Below, piece after piece: positions 7,154-16,884 of a stretch of DNA of 44,997 bases. Position 1 is the first letter of the stretch, and every line of letters begins with the position of its first letter. The DNA is from a virus. The notes below the pieces were generated by a model that was not told where the DNA came from, ran no database searches, and worked only from the letters and a program-made list of their open reading frames with translations. Position numbers and translations under genes: made by a program. The DNA lies in the IMG/VR virus record IMGVR_UViG_3300026078_000042, positions 1 to 44,997 of that record; one strand, written 5' to 3'.

Positions 7154-9469
7154 ATGACTATTGTCTCTGATGTCACTACAGATCCGCAAAATGTATCCTC
7201 AGAAACTATTGATGGAAGGAGATCTTTCGGTGAACTTATATCATGGGTCATGTCCAGGGTCGTACGGTGGCGAACGACGAGGGATTCCAATTACTTTGAC
7301 TTGTGGGATGCCTACTTTGCCTTGTGGCGAGGACAATGGACTACGCAGCTCAAGATTCGGGAATCCGAACGATCCAAAATCATTACCCCCATCACTCAGC
7401 AGTGTGTGGACGCAACGGTATCTGAAATGGTTGAGGCCACTTTCGGACGAGGAACGTGGTTTGATATAAGAGACGAGGGAGATCCTAAGAAGAAGGCTTT
7501 AGCTGAACAAGCCCGAGATAATCTTCTTATAGACATGGAACGAGATAAGATTCAGCACGGGGTCATGGAAACATTTCTTAATGGAGCTATTTATGGAACC
7601 GGTATCGCTAAAAGAATCGTCGATCAAAGATCTCTTGCTACTTATACTCTCGATCCGTATGGCAACACTCAAGAATCGTCTTTACCAACTGTTTGCGTTT
7701 GGTGGCAAGCTATACCCCCTTACAATTTCGTTATTGACACCGCCGCTCTTACAATCGATGACGCGCTGGGCGTAGCTCACGAAACTATACGTCCTATAGC
7801 TGAGATTGAGGCTAAACAGAAGAACGGGGAGTACTACAATGTCCCTATCGGATCAGCAAGTGGATATGCTACTGGAATTATTGCCAGAGGCCCCAAGGGA
7901 GAAAACCTTGAGGTTAATATCCTCGATGGAACCTATCTTACAGAGTATCATGGAAAAATACCCGCAAAGTACCTGGAGAGAGCGGCTAATGCTGATGAAC
8001 AAAACCACAATCCCCTAAGTGAGTATGCCCTTCAGGATGGTGATAAGAAACAGCTTCCTGAAGATATGGTGGAGGCTATTGTCGTTATCGCCAACGGTAA
8101 TGCCTGCCTCAAAGCTGTTGCAAATCCGTTCCCAGGTGGAGACCGTGGTTTCATTGCTTATCAACACGATCGCGTACCTAACCGGTTTTGGGGTCGTGGT
8201 GTAGTGGAGAAGGCTTATAATGCTCAAATTGCTCTCGATGCTGAGATCCGCGCTAGAATTGATGCTATGGCCTTGCTCACATATCCCATTGTTGGATTTG
8301 ATGCGACAAGATTGCCTAGAAATCTCAATCTACAGATCAAGCCTGGAAAAAGCTTTTTAACTAACGGTGATCCTGAAGAGATCATACGACCCATTCAATT
8401 CGGACAGATCAACCCGGCATGGTTCCAGCATTCTCAGGATCTCATGCAAATGATTCAACTGGCAACGGGTACATTCGATTCGGATGGTCCGTCTTATGGT
8501 CAGGGAGGAACTGCCAGCGGAGCTTCCATGTCGATGGGAGCCTCTATCAAACGAGCTAAGCTCACGATGCAGACCATCGATGAGGATTTCCTAGATCCCT
8601 TGGTCAAGAAGACGTACTTAGCTTACCAGACGCTGGACCCGGAACGATACCCCCACCTGATCGATTTCTCTGTGAACTCCTCGATGTCCATCATGGCTCG
8701 GGAGTTCGAACAGACTCAGATGACAAATCTACTGGCCATTATTCCACCGCAATCCCCGGCTTTCTTCGTGGTTTTGAAGGCTATCGTAGAGAACTATTCA
8801 GGTCCAAGCCGTACTCAGCTTCTGCAAGCCATCGATCAGATGTTGCAGCCTAATCCGCAGCAACAGCAGATTCAGCAGATGACTCAGCAACTGCAGGTGA
8901 AGGGAGCTATGGCTGAAGTAGCCAAGCTGGAAGCGGAAGTCAAGAAATTACAGTCAGAACTGCCTGTCAATCAGGCTAAGGCTCAGGAATTGTCGGCTAA
9001 GGCTCAGAACACTCCTGCCCAGACTCAACTGCAGATGATGGAGATGATGTTGAAGGCTAAACAAGAAGGCGGCAAGCAGCAAGCTCAGCACTATGATCGG
9101 ATGCACAGCGAAGTGCAGCACCACCGGGATCATGTCCATGGTGTCCTTGACCTGGCCTCCAGACACACTCTGGAACAGGACAAGATGTCCCAAGAAGCTC
9201 GATTGGCACGGGAGAAGAATCAAGCTGATGTCACTAAGTCCAAGTATCAAGCTCAAGCTTCTATTGCTCAGGCTCAAATAGCAGGGAAAACTAAGACCAG
9301 TGAGGGGGCTGCTCAACGTAAGCACGAGTCTACAGAGGCTCAGAGAGATAGGCTACACGAGCACTCAGTAGGCATGCTTTCCAGACGCCACGAAAGATCT
9401 CAAGCTGACGCTGATAGAGAACATGAATCCCAGATGGCCCAAATGGAACAACCATCACAAGGTGAATGA
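7154..9469 (+). CDS. Portal protein
   Basis: The product is 771 aa, in the size range of podovirus portals, directly behind terL. The N-terminal two thirds carry a portal-like pattern (W-DAYFALWRGQW near residues 45-60, ITPITQQCVDATVSEMVEATF near 75-95, FLNGAIYGTG near 135). The last 200 residues are a Gln/Lys/Ala-rich coiled-coil tail (from about 570), like the long helical barrel of some portals. It forms the 12-subunit DNA channel at one capsid vertex. Assigned by position, size and pattern. Confidence 0.85.
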   Translation: MTIVSDVTTDPQNVSSETIDGRRSFGELISWVMSRVVRWRTTRDSNYFDLWDAYFALWRGQWTTQLKIRESERSKIITPITQQCVDATVSEMVEATFGRGTWFDIRDEGDPKKKALAEQARDNLLIDMERDKIQHGVMETFLNGAIYGTGIAKRIVDQRSLATYTLDPYGNTQESSLPTVCVWWQAIPPYNFVIDTAALTIDDALGVAHETIRPIAEIEAKQKNGEYYNVPIGSASGYATGIIARGPKGENLEVNILDGTYLTEYHGKIPAKYLERAANADEQNHNPLSEYALQDGDKKQLPEDMVEAIVVIANGNACLKAVANPFPGGDRGFIAYQHDRVPNRFWGRGVVEKAYNAQIALDAEIRARIDAMALLTYPIVGFDATRLPRNLNLQIKPGKSFLTNGDPEEIIRPIQFGQINPAWFQHSQDLMQMIQLATGTFDSDGPSYGQGGTASGASMSMGASIKRAKLTMQTIDEDFLDPLVKKTYLAYQTLDPERYPHLIDFSVNSSMSIMAREFEQTQMTNLLAIIPPQSPAFFVVLKAIVENYSGPSRTQLLQAIDQMLQPNPQQQQIQQMTQQLQVKGAMAEVAKLEAEVKKLQSELPVNQAKAQELSAKAQNTPAQTQLQMMEMMLKAKQEGGKQQAQHYDRMHSEVQHHRDHVHGVLDLASRHTLEQDKMSQEARLAREKNQADVTKSKYQAQASIAQAQIAGKTKTSEGAAQRKHESTEAQRDRLHEHSVGMLSRRHERSQADADREHESQMAQMEQPSQGE

Positions 9470-9714
9470 TGAACCCACAAGAAATGTTCAATGTCTACGA
9501 TCAGCTATTTGCCCAGGAAGGGTGGAAAGACTTGGTGGCTGATTTTACCCAACGTAAGATAGAAATGGCAACTCATTTGCTTAATTCTAATGCTGGGGAG
9601 ATAGAGCTATATCGTGCTCAGGGAAGATACCAGATTTATGACTACATTATCAATCTAGAGAATACCATGGATGCTGCTAAACAGCACATGGCAGAGGAAG
9701 CTGCTAATGGCTAA
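9466..9714 (+). CDS. Hypothetical helical protein between portal and scaffold
   Basis: The product is 82 aa, predicted mainly helical and amphipathic (QEMFNVYDQLF, RYQIYDYIINLENTMDAAKQHM). Its start overlaps the portal stop by 4 nt (ATGA). Location suggests a small head-assembly factor. No family recognised. Confidence 0.55.
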   Translation: MMNPQEMFNVYDQLFAQEGWKDLVADFTQRKIEMATHLLNSNAGEIELYRAQGRYQIYDYIINLENTMDAAKQHMAEEAANG

Positions 9715-9982
9715 GCTAATTCTCTACGATTTCAAGTGCCCCGATTGCGGTCTTATATTTGAACGCATGGTGCATTCCTTCGAACAAACGACTAAATGTC
9801 CGCATTGCTTTAAAGAGCAAGCGGAAAGACAGATTTCTGCACCCCGCTTGGACTGGAGACATATGGGAGTTTCGTACGACTTCCCTACGTCGGCCGGAAA
9901 GTGGACCAAGATGCAGTGGGAAAAGAACCGTACTGACAAAGGTGGTAGAGCTGACGGGCAGCCAAACCTTAAAGAGTACTAA
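9707..9982 (+). CDS. FmdB-like zinc-ribbon protein
   Basis: The product is 91 aa. I start it at ATG 9707, where MAKLILYDFKCPDCG begins, overlapping the previous stop by 8 nt (ATGGCTAA). CPDC at residues about 10-13 and CPHC at about 33-36 form a zinc ribbon of the FmdB type (short Tyr/Phe-rich strand before the first CxxC, knuckle pair 20 residues later). FmdB-type ribbons are common next to phage head genes. Function unknown; nucleic acid or protein binding is likely. Confidence 0.7.
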   Translation: MAKLILYDFKCPDCGLIFERMVHSFEQTTKCPHCFKEQAERQISAPRLDWRHMGVSYDFPTSAGKWTKMQWEKNRTDKGGRADGQPNLKEY

Positions 9983-10071
9983 ACGGCCATCTGAAATCGC
10001 CGAATTAGATTCGCCCCAGTACGTAATAACCTAGAAACGCTACTATTCCCAAGTAGTGATGGAGAACGTTA

Positions 10072-10896
10072 ATGACTGTTACTAATTTGACCGCGAATGC
10101 GGGTAATGATTTTGATTTAGAGTACAAGGATGTAGTTCAGGATAGTACCAATCCGGACAATCTAGCAATAGAACAAACTGTCCCGAAGAAGTACGAAGGT
10201 AAATCCGTAGAAGATCTCATCGGGATGCACGTGAACCTGGAGAAGGTTCTACATCGACAAGGTAACGAGCTAGGCCAGCTTCGTAAAGTAGTCGATACGC
10301 AATCCCGGGCTTTAGAACAAGCTGTTTCCCGTACCAATTCCGTCACGCCCGAAACACGTAAAAACGAGCCTTTAACAGCTCAAACTCTTTTGGACGACCC
10401 TACAAAGGCTATCGCCCAGACTGTAGCTCCAGCCGTGAACAATCTGGAACAACGGTTGCAGAGCATTGAAACCAAGACTGCTCAAGCCAACTTCGAGCAG
10501 AAACACCCGGAATTCCAGAAGGATGTACAGGATCCTGAATTCCAGAACTGGGTGCTCGGGTCAAAGACCCGGTCTAAGCTCCTGGTTGGTGTACACAATT
10601 ATGATTTCGATGCTGGTGAAGCTCTTTGGGAAATGTGGGATGAACATAAGGCTGCTGTAAGCACCGCCAAGAGCACTCGCGAACAGAAGATCCAGGCCGC
10701 CACTACCGTAAAGAACGCTGCTTATGTAGCCCCTAACGAGGCTAGTTCACAAAGTAAGCCTATTTACAGTCGTGCCAAGCTTGCCGAACTCCAGATGCGA
10801 GCCCTCAGTGGTGATCAATCTGCAGAAGCCCGGTGGAACGATCCCGAATTTCAGAAAGAATACCAAATGGCGTATGCCGAGAACAGGGTCCGGTAA
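10072..10896 (+). CDS. Capsid scaffolding protein
   Basis: The product is 274 aa, highly charged and helical, with the stretch KKYEGKSVEDLIGMHVNLEKVL near residues 38-60 that is typical of scaffolds in podovirus head modules, followed by coiled-coil and a proline-poor C-terminus. It lies between portal and coat genes, the usual place. GGAG sits 7 nt before the ATG. It shapes the procapsid and is then removed. Confidence 0.8.
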   Translation: MTVTNLTANAGNDFDLEYKDVVQDSTNPDNLAIEQTVPKKYEGKSVEDLIGMHVNLEKVLHRQGNELGQLRKVVDTQSRALEQAVSRTNSVTPETRKNEPLTAQTLLDDPTKAIAQTVAPAVNNLEQRLQSIETKTAQANFEQKHPEFQKDVQDPEFQNWVLGSKTRSKLLVGVHNYDFDAGEALWEMWDEHKAAVSTAKSTREQKIQAATTVKNAAYVAPNEASSQSKPIYSRAKLAELQMRALSGDQSAEARWNDPEFQKEYQMAYAENRVR

Positions 10897-10966
10897 TACT
10901 CACTAACAAAAAGGATGCTCTTTATAGCTGAGGCTATCTAGATCCGTCCGACTCTAAGGAAACCCT

Positions 10967-11965
10967 ATGGCACTTGGTCAAGGTCAATTAACCTTTAACA
11001 ATGTCAGTTACTTCCTCCCCCAACTTTGGGCGGACGAACTGGCGGTACGATACAAAAAGAACCTCGTGCTGGCGAATCTTGTTGATAATCTCGATCATAC
11101 TGGAAAGTATGGTGAGGTAGTCCACATTCCGACAGCTACCCGTGGTACTGCGGCTCAGTATTTCTCTACACCTGGTCAGGCTGTTAACTTCACCGCCCCT
11201 GTCACTAATGAGATGCAGATTGCTATCAATCAGTGGTGGGTGCATGGTAAGCAGATCCCCGATCTCGTTGAGAAGCAGTCTCTTCCGAGCTTGCGAAAGT
11301 TCATCGTCAATGACATGAGCTACTCGTTGGCCCTAGCTGTTGACAGTTTCCTTAACGATCAGGTGGCTTCTACTCTACAGGGTGCTGGTCCCGTGATCTA
11401 CGGTGCTAGCAACAACACCAAGCCGGCTACTGGCTCAGGCTCTGTGGTTGGTGGTGACGGTTCTACTCTGTGGAGTCCCACTGCTAATACCAATACCGGT
11501 AACGGTACAGATCTGACTGACGATGGTATCCGACGGGATATGCAGACTCTCGACGATCTGGACGTTCCTGGTGATAACCGATACTGGCTCGTGCCTCCGG
11601 TGACCAAGAGGAAGCTCTTGGGTATCCCCCGGTTTACCGAGCAAGCGTTTGTCGGTGAGGGGCCTGAGGGCGGTATTCGGAACGGCTACGTAGGTAACCT
11701 GTACGGTACCCCCGTCTACGTTTCGAGCAACTGCTCCACGTTCACTGCTGCAGACAACGCGACTTCGTACAGGCAGATCGTGTACGCTCACATGAGTGCC
11801 TTGATTCTGGTTACTCAGATCAAGCCCCGTGTGCAGGCTCAGTACAAGGTGGAATATCTTTCGGATGCGATTGTGGCGGATGTGGCCTTCGGCGCCGCCG
11901 TGGTTCGCACGGAGAACAACACCACTCTGGACCGAGGTATCAGCGTTATCGTTCCTGCTACCTAA
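10967..11965 (+). CDS. Major capsid protein
   Basis: The product is 332 aa, just downstream of the scaffold. Patterns typical of podovirus coat proteins are visible: an N-terminal strand plus PQLWADELAVRYKKNLVLANLVD, then GKYGEVVHIPTATRG, and a helix KFIVNDMSYSLALAVDSFLNDQ (residues 105-127). AGGA lies 6 nt upstream of the ATG. Codon choice is strongly biased towards few codons and the region is richer in G+C, consistent with very high expression. HK97-fold membership is inference. Confidence 0.9.
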   Translation: MALGQGQLTFNNVSYFLPQLWADELAVRYKKNLVLANLVDNLDHTGKYGEVVHIPTATRGTAAQYFSTPGQAVNFTAPVTNEMQIAINQWWVHGKQIPDLVEKQSLPSLRKFIVNDMSYSLALAVDSFLNDQVASTLQGAGPVIYGASNNTKPATGSGSVVGGDGSTLWSPTANTNTGNGTDLTDDGIRRDMQTLDDLDVPGDNRYWLVPPVTKRKLLGIPRFTEQAFVGEGPEGGIRNGYVGNLYGTPVYVSSNCSTFTAADNATSYRQIVYAHMSALILVTQIKPRVQAQYKVEYLSDAIVADVAFGAAVVRTENNTTLDRGISVIVPAT

Positions 11966-11974
11966 GCGATAACC

Positions 11975-12742
11975 ATGGCTCGTACTTTTCTTCAGCTAAT
12001 CAATGACGTTCTCGTACGTCTGAGAGAAACACCGGTGGTCACTAATACGGCCACCGCGTATTCCACCCTCATAGGAGCACTCATTAATGATGCTAAAAGA
12101 GAAGTAGAGGATTCATGGCAGTGGTCGGGATTGCTGGACTATTTCACGTTCACAGTCACGAGCTTAGGTGTGTACCAATATGAGACTACCGGGGCTACTA
12201 CAAACTCCGGTAGGACTCTGGGTGACAGGACTCGTCTATGGATTGACGATGAGGAGAACGTTCCTCTACTGTTCTGCACCACCAAGAATTTCGAGAATCA
12301 ACTGAAATGGCAGCCTGCTCTGGACAATTTCATTCCTTATCAGGTTTCCATTAATCAAGGAGCTACAGCCCAGAACATTCCCGTGGCTTGGCAGGTAGTT
12401 CCCAGTACCATAAACAGTACTGCCGGTCTTTGGAACAAGACAATCAATATTTACTATCCCCCTAATCAGATCGCAGTATCTAATAGTCTTACTTATCGAT
12501 GCTATGTGGTTAACCCGCAGACAGATCTGGTTAACGATAGCGATACTTTGATTATACCATATTGGCCTGTGGTCCAAAAAGCTTATCTGTATGCCCTGTT
12601 CGAGCGTGGTGAGGAGTTAGGAGAATCTCTGAGCCTGACTGCTAAGAAGGTCGAAGATACGATGAGTAACGCTATTGAGCTGGATCAACAGACTACCAAG
12701 GGGAATCTGCATATCAATATTCCGTATGGTGGTTCCTACTAG
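11975..12742 (+). CDS. Head-to-tail adaptor / tail tubular protein A-like
   Basis: The product is 255 aa. The N-terminus (MARTFLQLINDVLVRLRE, then IGALINDAKREVEDSWQWSGL at about residues 30-55) matches the helical adaptor of T7 gp11-type proteins, which connect portal to tail nozzle. It sits directly behind the coat gene and before the nozzle-like gene, the same order as in T7-like phages. Start at ATG 11975, 9 nt after the coat stop. Confidence 0.8.
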   Translation: MARTFLQLINDVLVRLRETPVVTNTATAYSTLIGALINDAKREVEDSWQWSGLLDYFTFTVTSLGVYQYETTGATTNSGRTLGDRTRLWIDDEENVPLLFCTTKNFENQLKWQPALDNFIPYQVSINQGATAQNIPVAWQVVPSTINSTAGLWNKTINIYYPPNQIAVSNSLTYRCYVVNPQTDLVNDSDTLIIPYWPVVQKAYLYALFERGEELGESLSLTAKKVEDTMSNAIELDQQTTKGNLHINIPYGGSY

Positions 12743-14304
12743 TGCCTAGTCAGACTAATTACGGCAACGCTCCGTTACTGCCTATATCCAAGGTAGCCAC
12801 GGGGAAATACGGGTTAAATTTGCAATCCCAGGGATCTTTGTTGCCCACGGAATGGGCTACCCAAGCCGATAACATGATCTTCAATAACCAGGGTATTCTT
12901 ACTACCCGATTCGGGTGGGGGGCTCCTCTTAATGCTACCCCTATGTCCGGTAGCCCTGCTATACGATCAATTTTTCAGTACGTACCTACTTCCGGATCTA
13001 ATCAGATAGTGTCTGCCGGTGGAAACCATATCTACTCAGGCACTACTACTCTGACGGATATTACAGGTGCTTTAACCCCTTCGGCTGATAATTGGAAATT
13101 CGTCAACTTTAACGGGCTCGTCTATGGGCTACAGACAGGACACCCCCTCATTCAATGGAACGGTACTGGAAACTTTGCAGCTACTACGGCTGCTTCTGGA
13201 TCAGTGCCCAATGGAAACGAAATTCTATCTGCTTTTGGAAGACTTTGGGGAACTGATTCCACAGGACAACTTCTTAAATATTCACAGCTACTGGACGCCA
13301 CCAACTGGTCTGTAACGGGAGCCGGTTCCTTTAACCTGACCTCTGTATGGGGCACAGGTAACGATGCTATCGTGGCCTTGGCTGCGTTCAACAACCTCCT
13401 CATAGTCTTCGGGAGCAACAACATAGTCATATGGGGGGCTAATAATAATTCGGTATTGGGCATGGACCCTAATACCATGTTCGTAGTGGATCTTATACCT
13501 GGTATAGGGTGCGTAGCCAGAGACAGTGTGAAGAACATCAGTGGAGAGGATCTGGTATTCCTGTCCTACACAGGTCTTCAATCACTTAAAAGAGTGATCA
13601 TTGAGAGATCTAATGCCACCAGGAACATATCCCTTAACGTAAGGGATAATCTGATGAGCATAGCCATTTCTGAACCCAAGAACAATATAAAATCCACTTA
13701 TGATGCTGTATCTGGATTCTATTTGCTTTGTTTCCCGACATCTCAGACTATTTTTGTATTCGATACTCGACTAGTACTTCCGGATGGCACCTGGAGAGTA
13801 ACTCAATGGAATAATTTCTTTCCAACAGCTCTCTGGACTCTGCAGGATAACGAGACTACGTATGCAGGGTTAAACGGGCAACTCTACCAGTATGGGGATG
13901 TTCTCAATATATCCAATGATAATGGAAGTGGGTACACAGCTTCCTATAGTTCTGGATGGTTGGATTTCGGGGAGGAACTGAATACCCGCCTCAAGATGCT
14001 CAAACGAATGGCATGCGTGTTCTCTACCACGGGAAGTGGTACAGCTAACTTCAGATGGACGTGGGATTTTACCAGTGAATGGGCGAACTACCAAATTCCA
14101 TTCAGTACCAATATACCATCTCAATTCGGGATAGCCCAATTTGGCATAGACAATTTTGGCGGAAATCTATCCGGGCTAAATCTGGCTTTCCCTACCACAG
14201 GCAAGGGTCAATATATAAAATTGGGGGTTGATTTCTTTGTCTCCAATGATCAGTTCTATATCCAGTTGCTGGAAATGTACGCTAAGGTAGGAAGAATCAT
14301 ATAA
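12742..14304 (+). CDS. Tail nozzle / tail tubular protein B-like
   Basis: The product is 520 aa and begins with GTG overlapping the previous stop by one base (TAGTG). It is rich in repeated Gly-Thr-Asn-Trp beta strands (for example FQYVPTSGSNQIVSAGG, WGTGNDAIVALAAFNNLLIVFGSNNIVIWG), as expected for the beta-propeller of nozzle proteins of podovirus tails. Position right after the adaptor supports this. Fibres bind nearby. Confidence 0.7.
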   Translation: MPSQTNYGNAPLLPISKVATGKYGLNLQSQGSLLPTEWATQADNMIFNNQGILTTRFGWGAPLNATPMSGSPAIRSIFQYVPTSGSNQIVSAGGNHIYSGTTTLTDITGALTPSADNWKFVNFNGLVYGLQTGHPLIQWNGTGNFAATTAASGSVPNGNEILSAFGRLWGTDSTGQLLKYSQLLDATNWSVTGAGSFNLTSVWGTGNDAIVALAAFNNLLIVFGSNNIVIWGANNNSVLGMDPNTMFVVDLIPGIGCVARDSVKNISGEDLVFLSYTGLQSLKRVIIERSNATRNISLNVRDNLMSIAISEPKNNIKSTYDAVSGFYLLCFPTSQTIFVFDTRLVLPDGTWRVTQWNNFFPTALWTLQDNETTYAGLNGQLYQYGDVLNISNDNGSGYTASYSSGWLDFGEELNTRLKMLKRMACVFSTTGSGTANFRWTWDFTSEWANYQIPFSTNIPSQFGIAQFGIDNFGGNLSGLNLAFPTTGKGQYIKLGVDFFVSNDQFYIQLLEMYAKVGRII

Positions 14305-15575
14305 TGGCAGTCTATAATCAAGTACTTACATACACCTTCCGAGACTCTCTAGCTTCTGGTAATCCTCAGAAGGTTATCTTCGGAGCTTATCTTGACGGAG
14401 AGTTCGGGGCTATCCATACTGCCAGTTTGGACGCGGTATCTTTGTCTCAAAACAATACTATAGCAGGCAACAATAGTTTCACGGGTACCAATACTTTCTC
14501 TGGGGCAACTATCACTACTACATTTGCGGGTAAGATAGTAGTTGGGGCTCCTACCAGTGGAACAGCTATTATTGCTCAAGGGACTACTTCTGGAATCAAT
14601 AACGCGTTCATATCGCAGAGCACGGATTCCGCGTATCAATTGAGTCTGGGCTATAATTATGGAACAGCTAATTTCATTAATTCTTCCGGTACAGTAGCCC
14701 GTGCCTTACAGATACAAATCGGCAATACTGCTTATGCTACCTGGGCTGCTTCTGGTAATTTGACTTTATCTGCACCTACAAGCGGGGTTGCTCTAACCGT
14801 CAGTGGTCTGAACGCAAGCGACTCTGTCCTGATTAATTCCACAGGTGCGGCTGCCGGATTAGGCATAGGGTGGAACGTAGGACTGACCGCCAGTCAGTGG
14901 AATATATTTACACAATCCACAGATCCACTCGTAATAGGTACTGCTGGGGCCGCAGGAGTAAACTTATCCACTAACTCAGCTCAACGCCTTACGATAAACT
15001 CGACTGGAAATGTAACGGTCAACGCGCCTGCAAGCGGAAATGCCCTTACGATTACCCCAGTCGCAAACGCCAATGGTTTGGTAGTCAACGCCCCGAACAC
15101 TGCAAGTCAGTCATTCGGAGCAATAATCCAAGCAGGTACAAACTCTTCTGACTATTCTTTTAAAATCAACAATGCAGCCACGACGACGACCTATTTTCAG
15201 GTACGCGGAGATGGAGTTGTATCTGGTAATGATGGTACCAATCTATTTGAGTTGGGGTACAAAGATGTACCAGAAAATTCACAGAGTATCAGTTATACCT
15301 GCGTACTGTCTGATCGAGGGAAAGTAATTGCAGAGTTGACTTCTGGAACAACTCTAACCATCCCTGCCAATGCTTCAGTTGCGTACCCGGTCGGTACAGT
15401 GTTGACATTCGCTAATCTGTCAGGTGGCAATATTTCTATAGCGATTAACTCAGACAGTATGACCCTTGCAGGTACCGCTACCACAGGAACGAGAACTTTA
15501 GCCAGTAACGGGCTAGCCACTGCTATGAAACTGGTCTCCACCGGGTGGCTTATCAGCGGAGCTGGGTTGACATAA
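14304..15575 (+). CDS. Tail fibre protein (virion-binding N-terminus)
   Basis: The product is 423 aa. The first about 45 residues (VLTYTFRDSLASGNPQKVIFGAYLDGEFGAI) follow a pattern common at the start of podovirus tail fibres, the part that attaches to the tail. The rest is a Thr/Ser/Asn/Gly-rich repeat shaft with GNVTVNAP-type strands, and the last 100 residues (from ISYTCVLSDRGKVIAEL) look like a globular tip. Overlaps the nozzle gene by one base. Confidence 0.75.
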   Translation: MAVYNQVLTYTFRDSLASGNPQKVIFGAYLDGEFGAIHTASLDAVSLSQNNTIAGNNSFTGTNTFSGATITTTFAGKIVVGAPTSGTAIIAQGTTSGINNAFISQSTDSAYQLSLGYNYGTANFINSSGTVARALQIQIGNTAYATWAASGNLTLSAPTSGVALTVSGLNASDSVLINSTGAAAGLGIGWNVGLTASQWNIFTQSTDPLVIGTAGAAGVNLSTNSAQRLTINSTGNVTVNAPASGNALTITPVANANGLVVNAPNTASQSFGAIIQAGTNSSDYSFKINNAATTTTYFQVRGDGVVSGNDGTNLFELGYKDVPENSQSISYTCVLSDRGKVIAELTSGTTLTIPANASVAYPVGTVLTFANLSGGNISIAINSDSMTLAGTATTGTRTLASNGLATAMKLVSTGWLISGAGLT

Positions 15576-16204
15576 TGAGCGGAATCCTCAATGTACTGGT
15601 CGCTACTGGAACAAGATTCGTTGCAGTAACCCGTACTTTTACATCTTCTGGTAGCGACACCATTCCGACAGGTGCCACCACAATGGTACTTGAGTTGTTC
15701 GGAGCAGGTGGAGGTGGTGGAGGAGGTGGTGGAGCTGGGCTGGCTGGTGGCGGAGGCGGAGGTACGGGAGGGTACTCCCGGTCCAGCTATAGTGTGTCTT
15801 CTTCCAACGGGAAGACCGTGAATTTTACTTTAGTAGCCGGAGGTGCTGCTGGAAGCAATAATACCTCTACAGCAGGCACTACAGCTTCAGCTTCTACCGT
15901 GAGTAGTGGTACGTTCTCTATAACTACCATGACCGCGAACGGAGGTGTGGGGGGCGGAGCAGCTTCCGGTAGCACCCCAGGAACAGGATCGGCCGGGGGA
16001 ACTGCTTCTGGTGGTAACGTAGTTAATACTACGGGTAATTCTGGTGGTAACGGAACAAGTACCGCTGGAGGATCTGCGGGTGCTGCTATTACAGGGGTTA
16101 ACGGTAATGGTAACTCGGGGGGCACGGGAGGTGTCAACAACAATCCACCTAATGTCCAGCCAACCGTAGGTGGAAACTCAGTTTTGTATATAAGGTATAC
16201 GTAA
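15575..16204 (+). CDS. Glycine-rich tail tip / receptor-binding candidate
   Basis: The product is 209 aa; ATG 15575 overlaps the preceding stop by one base (TAATG), so I prefer it over an upstream in-frame start at 15545. After a strand TRTFTSSGSDTIPTGATTMVLELFGAG (residues 17-43) comes a long run of glycines and further GG repeats, typical of phage glycine-rich tail proteins that often form the tip of fibres. A host-recognition role is inferred. Confidence 0.65.
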   Translation: MSGILNVLVATGTRFVAVTRTFTSSGSDTIPTGATTMVLELFGAGGGGGGGGGAGLAGGGGGGTGGYSRSSYSVSSSNGKTVNFTLVAGGAAGSNNTSTAGTTASASTVSSGTFSITTMTANGGVGGGAASGSTPGTGSAGGTASGGNVVNTTGNSGGNGTSTAGGSAGAAITGVNGNGNSGGTGGVNNNPPNVQPTVGGNSVLYIRYT

Positions 16205-16205
16205 T

Positions 16206-16715
16206 ATGCCTAATCCTTTCCCAATAGTCACTCCTTCTAATCAAGGCCCTGTTTTCGACACGTTGGATGAAGCCGCTCACGAGGCATCCAAGGATTTCGG
16301 TAAACAAGCTGATATAGAGCAATCCGCTGCCCTGTTCAGACGCGCAGACGGTAAATACCAATTCTCAGCCCCCGTTAATAATTCGGATCACGATAATTTC
16401 GGAATGAGGGTGCAGTTTCCACAAGGTACTATACTGGCTGGAGTGGTGCACAGTCACCCAGGTAAAGACGAACTAGGCCAGTACTTTTCTCCTAATGATA
16501 TAGGAGTGGCTAACCAGTTAAAGGTCCCCAGTTACATAAGATTCTTAAAGGATAACTCAATACGAAGGTACACTCCAGGACAAACCTCTACTACGTACAT
16601 GAAAGGGTTCGGAACCCATGTTACACGAGGTGACGCCCTTAAGCTACCTTCTCCAGATGCTAAATCCCCCACTACTGACGCACTCGCGGCTCCTGCCGCT
16701 GCTCCTACTAATTAA
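16206..16715 (+). CDS. DUF4329-type JAMM-like peptidase domain
   Basis: The product is 169 aa. It carries the JAMM-type metal site HSHP at residues 82-85, followed by Ser95 and Asp98 (HxHPx(9)SxxD), and a strand YIRFLKDNSIRRYTP that resembles DUF4329 proteins, some of which are found in toxins and phage tail regions. The N-terminal acidic residue expected upstream of the HxH site could not be fixed by eye. It lies between fibre genes and a holin-like gene. An isopeptidase or amidase activity on a surface polymer is inference. Confidence 0.65.
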   Translation: MPNPFPIVTPSNQGPVFDTLDEAAHEASKDFGKQADIEQSAALFRRADGKYQFSAPVNNSDHDNFGMRVQFPQGTILAGVVHSHPGKDELGQYFSPNDIGVANQLKVPSYIRFLKDNSIRRYTPGQTSTTYMKGFGTHVTRGDALKLPSPDAKSPTTDALAAPAAAPTN

Positions 16716-16716
16716 T

Positions 16717-16884
16717 ATGGACCACACTTCTCTACACACTGCTGCAAGTGGTTCTGCTATAGCCGCCTTGATGGCCTTTTGTCTTCAATGGCTACCTTTA
16801 CTCCAAGCTGTGGCGGCCATAATCGCCATAGTTTCAGGGGGATTGTCTATGTATTACGCTTTGACGAGGGATAAAGATGGCTAA
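16717..16884 (+). CDS. Small membrane protein, holin-like
   Basis: The product is 55 aa, from ATG 16717. A hydrophobic stretch, residues 12-50, can hold two short or one long membrane helix (SAIAALMAFCLQWLPLLQAVAAIIAIVSGGLSMYYAL), ending in a charged tail RDKDG. Size and tail charge fit a small holin. A separate 3TM holin exists at 24772, so this could be an antiholin, a second holin or a virion membrane protein. It overlaps the next gene by 8 nt (ATGGCTAA). Confidence 0.6.
   Translation: MDHTSLHTAASGSAIAALMAFCLQWLPLLQAVAAIIAIVSGGLSMYYALTRDKDG

Noticed and set aside
15787-16143. 118-residue (-) Pro/Val-rich frame
   Set aside because: A mirror of the glycine-rich tail protein on the other strand, without ribosome site.
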